From an uncultured Chromatiaceae bacterium (GTDB lineage Bacteria > Pseudomonadota > Gammaproteobacteria > Tenderiales > Tenderiaceae): DNA of 36,044 nucleotides. Made by a program: the position numbers and the translations under genes. Below are positions 32,015 through 36,044 of this stretch, piece by piece. How positions within the stretch are numbered: the stretch's first letter is position 1; each line of letters begins with the position of its first letter. The stretch lies in contig CALZIO010000003.1 of NCBI GenBank assembly GCA_945787785.1, forward strand, positions 1-36,044, read 5' to 3'. Under the pieces are notes generated by a model. It was not told where the DNA came from. It searched no databases and was given only the letters and a program-made list of their open reading frames with translations.

Positions 32015-32054
32015 ATGTGGCCTTATTATTGTATTGAGAATTTAAAGGATTGAA

Positions 32055-33458
32055 ATGACGGTACGTACCCGTTTTGCTCCCAGCCCGACGGGCTATTTAC
32101 ATATTGGCGGCGCCCGCACGGCGCTGTTTTCCTGGCTCTATGCGCGTAAGCATGGTGGTCGTTTTGTGTTGAGGATTGAAGACACTGACCTGGAGCGTTC
32201 AACCGCCGAATCAGTGAATGCCATCCTTGAAGGCATGACCTGGCTGGGCCTGGAGTACGATGAAGGACCGTTTTATCAGACTGACCGTTTCAGTCGTTAC
32301 AAAGAGGTAATCCAGCAACTGTTTGATCAGGGCCATGCCTATCACTGTTATTGCAGTAAGGAAGAGCTTGACGCAATGCGTGAAGAGCAAATGGCCAATA
32401 AACAGAAGCCCCGTTATGACGGCCGCTGTCGTGATCGCGAATCGGTGCCTGAAGGCATCGAGCCGGTAATTCGATTCCGCAACCCCACTGATGGCGAGGT
32501 GGTGATTGATGATCTGATCAAAGGCAAAGTGACAATCAAAAACAGTGAGCTGGATGATTTGATCATTGCCCGCTCTGATGGTTCGCCTACTTACAATTTG
32601 ACTGTGGTAGTAGATGATGCCGATATGGAGGTGGATTATGTCATTCGTGGCGACGATCACCTTAACAATACGCCACGCCAAATCAATATACTTAAGGCGC
32701 TTGGAATAGCTCCGCCCAAGTATGCCCATGTACCGATGATTCTTGGTTCGGATGGTAAGCGTCTATCAAAACGGCATGGCGCTGTAAGTGTGATGCAGTA
32801 CCGGGAAGAAGGTTATTTACCAGAAGCTGTGCTTAATTACCTGGTACGGTTGGGGTGGTCGCACGGTGATCAGGAGGTGTTTTCCGTTGATGAAATGATT
32901 GAACTGTTCGAGCTGGAAAGCTGCAATAAAGCCGCTTCGACCTTTAATCCGGAAAAACTGCAATGGCTCAATCACCAGTACATCATGAATAGTGATCCAG
33001 GCCATGTGGCACATCACCTGAGTTATCATCTTGGCACCTTGGACATTGATCCTTCCGAAGGTCCAGATCTGGTCGAGGTGGTTGTGGCGCAGCGGGAAAA
33101 AGCCAAGACCTTGGTGGACTTGGCGCAGGTGAGTGCCTTTTATTATCGTGATCCTGAAGAATACAATCCAAAATCGGCCAAAAAGGCCTTTGCCGGTGAT
33201 GCGGCCAATGTGTTGGCTGAGCTGAAAGTGGCGATGGAGTTTATGACTGAATGGAGCCGTGAAGCGATACATGCCAGCTTGCAGCGGGTGGTCGACAAGC
33301 TGGAAGTGGGTTTTGGCAAAGTTGGCATGCCGGCGCGTTTGGCAGTGACGGGCGGAGCACCTTCACCTGATCTTGATCTGGTGATCTATCTGGTGGGCAA
33401 AGATACCTGTCTGCGTCGTTTCGATAAGGCCATAGAATTTATTAACGCAAAAAACTAA
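32055..33458 (+). CDS. gltX: Glutamyl-tRNA synthetase
   Basis: GltX charges tRNA-Glu with glutamate. The 467-residue protein has the class I HIGH-type motif PSPTGYLHIGGARTALF (HIGG at 16-19) and the KMSKS-type motif RLSKRHG near 236-242. The zinc-binding segment is CYCSKEEL plus YDGRCRDRE. The anticodon-binding domain fills the C-terminal third. Length and motifs fit a canonical bacterial GluRS, not the shortened YadB/GluQ form, which lacks that domain. AAAGGA precedes the ATG. Downstream lies a palindromic repeat, then glnS. Confidence 0.97.
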   Translation: MTVRTRFAPSPTGYLHIGGARTALFSWLYARKHGGRFVLRIEDTDLERSTAESVNAILEGMTWLGLEYDEGPFYQTDRFSRYKEVIQQLFDQGHAYHCYCSKEELDAMREEQMANKQKPRYDGRCRDRESVPEGIEPVIRFRNPTDGEVVIDDLIKGKVTIKNSELDDLIIARSDGSPTYNLTVVVDDADMEVDYVIRGDDHLNNTPRQINILKALGIAPPKYAHVPMILGSDGKRLSKRHGAVSVMQYREEGYLPEAVLNYLVRLGWSHGDQEVFSVDEMIELFELESCNKAASTFNPEKLQWLNHQYIMNSDPGHVAHHLSYHLGTLDIDPSEGPDLVEVVVAQREKAKTLVDLAQVSAFYYRDPEEYNPKSAKKAFAGDAANVLAELKVAMEFMTEWSREAIHASLQRVVDKLEVGFGKVGMPARLAVTGGAPSPDLDLVIYLVGKDTCLRRFDKAIEFINAKN

Positions 33459-33466
33459 TGCACTTA

Positions 33467-33572
33467 TCCCCTCTCCCCCTGCGGGAGAGGGTTAGGGTGA
33501 GAGGGGAAGACTTAAGTATGTCACTATTTTATACCCCTCATCCTAACCTTCTCCCCTCTAAGGGGAGAAGGG
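33467..33572. repeat. Palindromic CCCTCTCCC/GGGAGAGGG intergenic repeat
   Basis: A left half (33467-33506) containing GGGAGAGGGTTAGGGTGAG and a right half (33534-33572) containing CATCCTAACCTTCTCCC are close reverse complements. Each half also forms its own small hairpin. This resembles a repeat family seen between genes in many proteobacterial genomes. It lies between gltX and glnS and could fold into a strong structure in a shared transcript. Confidence 0.75.
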
Positions 33573-33595
33573 ACTTTCTCTAGGAAAGTTAGTCA

Positions 33596-35281
33596 ATGAA
33601 TAATGAAACCAACACCCCAACCAACTTCATTCGCCAGATCATCGATGAAGATCTGAAATCTGGTAAACATGCAAAGGTGGCAACCCGTTTCCCACCGGAA
33701 CCCAATGGCTATTTGCACATTGGTCACGCCAAATCGATCGTACTCAATTTTGGTGTTGCACAGGGCTATCAAGGTACGTGTAACCTGCGCTTTGACGATA
33801 CCAATCCACACAAGGAAAATACCGAGTTTGTCGAGGCTATCCAGCAGGATGTGAAATGGCTGGGCTATGACTGGGATGATCGACTCTATTTTGCGTCTGA
33901 TTATTTTGAACAACTCTCTGGTTTCGCCATCGAGCTGATCAAGGCGGGCAAGGCCTATGTTTGTGAGCTGACCGCCGAAGAGACGCGTGAGTACCGCGGT
34001 ACCCTAACCGAACCTGGAAAAGAGAGCCCTTACCGTAGCCGTTCTGTAGATGAAAATCTCGATCTGTTCGAACGCATGAAAAACGGTGAGTTTGAGGATG
34101 GTGCCAAGGTTTTGCGTGCCAAAATTGATATGGCGTCACCCAACCTAAATCTGCGTGACCCTGTTTTGTATCGGATTCGTCATGGTGTGATTCATCATCA
34201 GACCGGTGAGGCATGGTGCATCTATCCCATGTATGACTACACCCATCCCATTAGTGATGCGCTTGAAGGTATTACCCATTCGCTCTGCACTCTTGAGTTT
34301 GAAGATCATCGTCCTTTGTATGACTGGGTGCTGGATAACATCAGTATTGATTGCCACCCTCAGCAGATTGAATTCTCGCGCCTGAACCTCGAGTACACGG
34401 TGATGAGCAAACGCAAACTGACCCAGTTAGTTGATGAAGGCTTTGTCGAAGGCTGGGATGATCCGCGTATGCCTTCGATTGCAGGTATGCGGCGACGTGG
34501 CTATACGCCGGCATCGCTACGTGATTTTTGTCATCGCATCGGTATCACCAAGAGTGATGGCACCGTTGAGATGGGGTTGCTGGAAAACAGTATTCGCGAA
34601 GATCTGAATGCCAATGCACCACGGCGTATGGCGGTGTTGCATCCACTCAAGGTAGTAATTACAAATTATTCCGAAGACAAAGTCGAAGAATTGGAGTCAG
34701 CCAATCATCCCCAAGATGAATCCATGGGCAGCCGCAAGATTCCATTCTGTAATGAGATCTACATCGAACAGGATGACTTTCGCGAAGAAGCTAACAAGAA
34801 ATACAAGCGCCTTGTGTCCGGTGGCGTGGTGCGTTTGCGTAATGCTTATGTCATCCAGTGTGATGAGGTCATCAAGGGTGCTAATGGTGAGATCGTCGAG
34901 CTGCACTGCAGTTATTTTGAAGCGCCTCCCGGGAAAAATCCTGAAGGGGTAAAACCACGTGGCGTGATTCATTGGGTATCGGCCCGTCATGCAGTTGAGG
35001 CCGAGGTGCGCTTGTATGATCGTCTGTTTGTTATTCCGGCGCCCGATGCAGCCAAAGACAGGCAGGAGTTTACTGCGCATCTCAATCCGGATTCTCTGCG
35101 TACTTTGACCAAGTCTGTGGTCGAACCGGCCCTGGCCCAGGCCAAGCCGGGCGAAGTATTTCAGTTTGAACGTCAGGGATATTTTTGTGTTGATATGGAT
35201 CATGCTCATGGTCGGCCAGTGTTCAATCGTACAGTAACCCTGCGTGACTCCTGGGCTAAAATTGAACAACAGGGCGGTTAA
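33596..35281 (+). CDS. glnS: Glutaminyl-tRNA synthetase
   Basis: GlnS charges tRNA-Gln directly, which means the organism need not rely on the Gat transamidation route for Gln-tRNA. The 561-residue protein (E. coli 554) has [17 protein letters not shown] (HIGH at 41-44), FDDTNPHKE, the acceptor-binding segment with [14 protein letters not shown] and the KMSKS-type motif VMSKRKL near 269-275. The C-terminal beta-barrel anticodon domain contains [16 protein letters not shown]. The tRNA-Gln is not in the window. It starts 23 bases after the palindromic repeat and has a weak ribosome binding site. Confidence 0.97.
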   Translation: MNNETNTPTNFIRQIIDEDLKSGKHAKVATRFPPEPNGYLHIGHAKSIVLNFGVAQGYQGTCNLRFDDTNPHKENTEFVEAIQQDVKWLGYDWDDRLYFASDYFEQLSGFAIELIKAGKAYVCELTAEETREYRGTLTEPGKESPYRSRSVDENLDLFERMKNGEFEDGAKVLRAKIDMASPNLNLRDPVLYRIRHGVIHHQTGEAWCIYPMYDYTHPISDALEGITHSLCTLEFEDHRPLYDWVLDNISIDCHPQQIEFSRLNLEYTVMSKRKLTQLVDEGFVEGWDDPRMPSIAGMRRRGYTPASLRDFCHRIGITKSDGTVEMGLLENSIREDLNANAPRRMAVLHPLKVVITNYSEDKVEELESANHPQDESMGSRKIPFCNEIYIEQDDFREEANKKYKRLVSGGVVRLRNAYVIQCDEVIKGANGEIVELHCSYFEAPPGKNPEGVKPRGVIHWVSARHAVEAEVRLYDRLFVIPAPDAAKDRQEFTAHLNPDSLRTLTKSVVEPALAQAKPGEVFQFERQGYFCVDMDHAHGRPVFNRTVTLRDSWAKIEQQGG

Positions 35282-35323
35282 CGCTAAGTTCAGGGGAAAG
35301 TTAAGGAAAATTAGAACTTTTCC

Positions 35324-35352
35324 TTGACGAAGTACCCTTGCCTTCGTAAAAT
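35324..35352 (+). promoter_or_regulatory. Promoter of tRNA-Ala/tRNA-Glu operon
   Basis: TTGACG (35324-35329) and TAAAAT (35347-35352) are separated by exactly 17 bases, and the -10 is followed by GCGCG. A near-consensus promoter with a GC-rich discriminator is typical of stringently controlled stable-RNA genes. Transcription would start near 35359, just before the tRNA at 35366. Confidence 0.85.
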
Positions 35353-35365
35353 GCGCGTCTCTTTC

Positions 35366-35441
35366 GGGGCTATAGCTCAGCTGGGAGAGCGCTACACTGG
35401 CAGTGTAGAGGTCGGCGGTTCGATCCCGCCTAGCTCCACCA
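35366..35441 (+). tRNA. tRNA-Ala (anticodon GGC)
   Basis: A 76-base cloverleaf. The acceptor GGGGCTA pairs with TAGCTCC (one G-T pair). The D arm is GCTCAGCTGGGAGAGC, the anticodon stem is CTACA/TGTAG with loop CTGGCAG (anticodon GGC), and the T arm contains GTTCGATCC. CCA is encoded. Confidence 0.97.
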
Positions 35442-35458
35442 GGACACAGGTTTCGTGT

Positions 35459-35534
35459 GTCCCCATCGTCTAGAGGCCTAGGACACCGCCCTTTCACGGC
35501 GGTAACAGGGGTTCGAATCCCCTTGGGGACGCCA
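35459..35534 (+). tRNA. tRNA-Glu (anticodon TTC)
   Basis: A 76-base cloverleaf. The acceptor GTCCCCA pairs with TGGGGAC. The anticodon stem is CCGCC/GGCGG with loop CTTTCAC (anticodon TTC), and the T arm contains GTTCGAATC. CCA is encoded. It is the cognate substrate of GltX, encoded two genes upstream, and follows tRNA-Ala by 17 bases in one transcript. Confidence 0.97.
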
Positions 35535-35542
35535 ATTATAAT

Positions 35543-35574
35543 AAAGCCCGATCAGCGATGATCGGGTTTTTTTA
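35543..35574 (+). terminator. Intrinsic terminator of tRNA operon
   Basis: The stem CCCGATC / GATCGGG with loop AGCGAT is flanked by an A-run on the left and TTTTTTTATT on the right. It ends the tRNA-Ala/tRNA-Glu transcript. Confidence 0.9.
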
Positions 35575-35927
35575 TTGCCAATTTTCCGCTATTCCCGTCA
35601 ACAATCATCCAATTCCTGCCCATGATGAAGCATCTTCATGTTATGGTTTTTGTATTCACTTGTAATTAGAGATTTTGTATAACTTGCCGTTATTTCTATA
35701 GATTTGAGTCTAAACGTATAGAGTTGAAGTCGGCTTTGATAATGCTCGCTGCTTAAGCATCCTTCGTTTTAAAAATACAGTAATGACTAACTGGGTGAAT
35801 AAATGAATACTAGTGCACAATTTTCGATCAATTATTGCGGAATACTCTAGTGAGTATGATGAGGATGAGCTGCTGTCATATAGAAAAACTCATGTGTGTA
35901 ATAAAGCTAGCTATGCAGGTGTAAATT
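35575..35927. other. 353-base AT-rich region with little coding signal
   Basis: No full gene is seen. The stretch contains a doubtful frameshifted small ORF (35803-35959) and a dyad, ATACTC-TAGT-GAGTAT, at 35842-35857. The dyad is 71 bases upstream of the exported-protein start and could be an operator. The promoter of the last gene should lie here, but I could not identify it. Confidence 0.5.
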
Positions 35928-35959
35928 ATGGTGTTTGTGGGTCTCAATTTTCGAATTAG
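35803..35959 (+). pseudogene. Possible frameshifted small ORF
   Basis: ATG 35803, preceded by GGGTG, opens a 15-codon frame. If one T is removed from the TTTT run at 35821-35824, the frame continues as RSIIAEYSSEYDEDELLSYR and ends at 35959, giving about 51 residues. The downstream part has a coherent acidic composition. It may be a broken gene, a sequencing indel or chance. It overlaps the next start in another frame. Confidence 0.18.
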
Positions 35960-36044
35960 TTTTTCTTTGATGGTCATGTTGGCGAGCCTGCTTTTCTCTA
36001 ATAGCTACGCTGCAGATGATGCGCGGCAGGCAGGGGGCTCAAAC
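35928..36044 (+). CDS. N-terminal part of an exported protein (cut by window end)
   Basis: The last 39 codons of the window encode a clear signal peptide: MVFVGLNFRISFSLMVMLAS continuing LLFSNSYAA, with likely cleavage at SYA-A or AA-D, followed by DDARQAGGSN. An in-frame stop at 35922 fixes the start region, and AGGTG at 35917-35921 is six bases before the ATG. The mature protein lies beyond the window, so its family cannot be named. Confidence 0.7.
   Translation, partial: MVFVGLNFRISFSLMVMLASLLFSNSYAADDARQAGGSN

Noticed and set aside
34697-35497. A 266-codon minus-strand frame covering glnS and tRNA-Ala
   Set aside because: It is antisense to glnS and crosses a tRNA gene. It carries no recognisable domain.
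1-36044. CRISPR array, prophage, integron or insertion sequence
   Set aside because: No regularly spaced direct repeats, phage structural genes, integrase or transposase were seen on either strand.

Overview
The window is a dense, roughly 50% GC chromosomal segment of a gammaproteobacterium. The main evidence is conserved gene order. ruvCAB-ybgC-tolQRAB-pal-cpoB-queE-queC-tRNA-Lys is the arrangement known from Pseudomonas and relatives, and mltD-gloB-yafS-rnhA-dnaQ is the arrangement known from E. coli. A PEP-CTERM protein, an NhaD antiporter and an AddA/AddB-like nuclease pair point away from the enterics, towards an environmental, possibly aquatic, lineage. I cannot name the genus. Nearly everything here is core chromosome; I see no prophage, integron, CRISPR array or intact insertion sequence.

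Layout. 43-2218: ruvC, ruvA and ruvB, the complete Holliday junction machinery. 2223-2388: a long imperfect palindrome resembling a small non-coding transposon. 2481-7823: the Tol-Pal envelope system (ybgC, tolQ, tolR, tolA, tolB, pal, cpoB). 7843-9184: queE and queC for 7-deazaguanine (queuosine) synthesis. 9256-9331: tRNA-Lys. 9377-10488 (minus): a PCu(A)C copper chaperone and a Sco protein, both for copper delivery to cytochrome oxidase. 10760-11218: a nucleoid protein joining an H1-like lysine tail to an HU-like domain. 11295-15869: lytic transglycosylase Slt, a TudS-like DUF523+DUF1722 protein and the NhaD Na+/H+ antiporter. 15988-22439: AddB-like nuclease, AddA-like helicase/nuclease and a SirB2-like membrane protein. 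22570-23229 (minus): a PEP-CTERM exported protein. 23569-28291: mltD and gloB (minus), then yafS-like methyltransferase, rnhA and dnaQ (plus). 28544-30925: an ankyrin-repeat lipoprotein directly abutting a TerB-like gene. 31073-31894: a tandem two-domain truncated hemoglobin. 32055-35534: gltX, glnS, tRNA-Ala and tRNA-Glu. 35575-36044: a sparse region ending in the first 39 codons of an exported protein.

How the genes work together. Several sets share a process: recombination and repair (RuvABC, the AddAB-like pair, RNase HI, DnaQ), envelope maintenance during division (Tol-Pal, CpoB, Slt, MltD), copper and respiration (PCu(A)C, Sco), and translation (QueE/QueC, GltX, GlnS, three tRNAs).

The least ordinary observations are the double truncated hemoglobin with an NsrR-like (nitric-oxide-responsive) palindrome upstream, the periplasm-directed 15-repeat ankyrin lipoprotein coupled to TerB, the MITE-like palindrome before tol-pal, the TudS-DUF1722 fusion, and several small-ORF or RNA-structure candidates. 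I did not find a convincing wholly new system; the globin locus and the ankyrin-TerB pair come closest.
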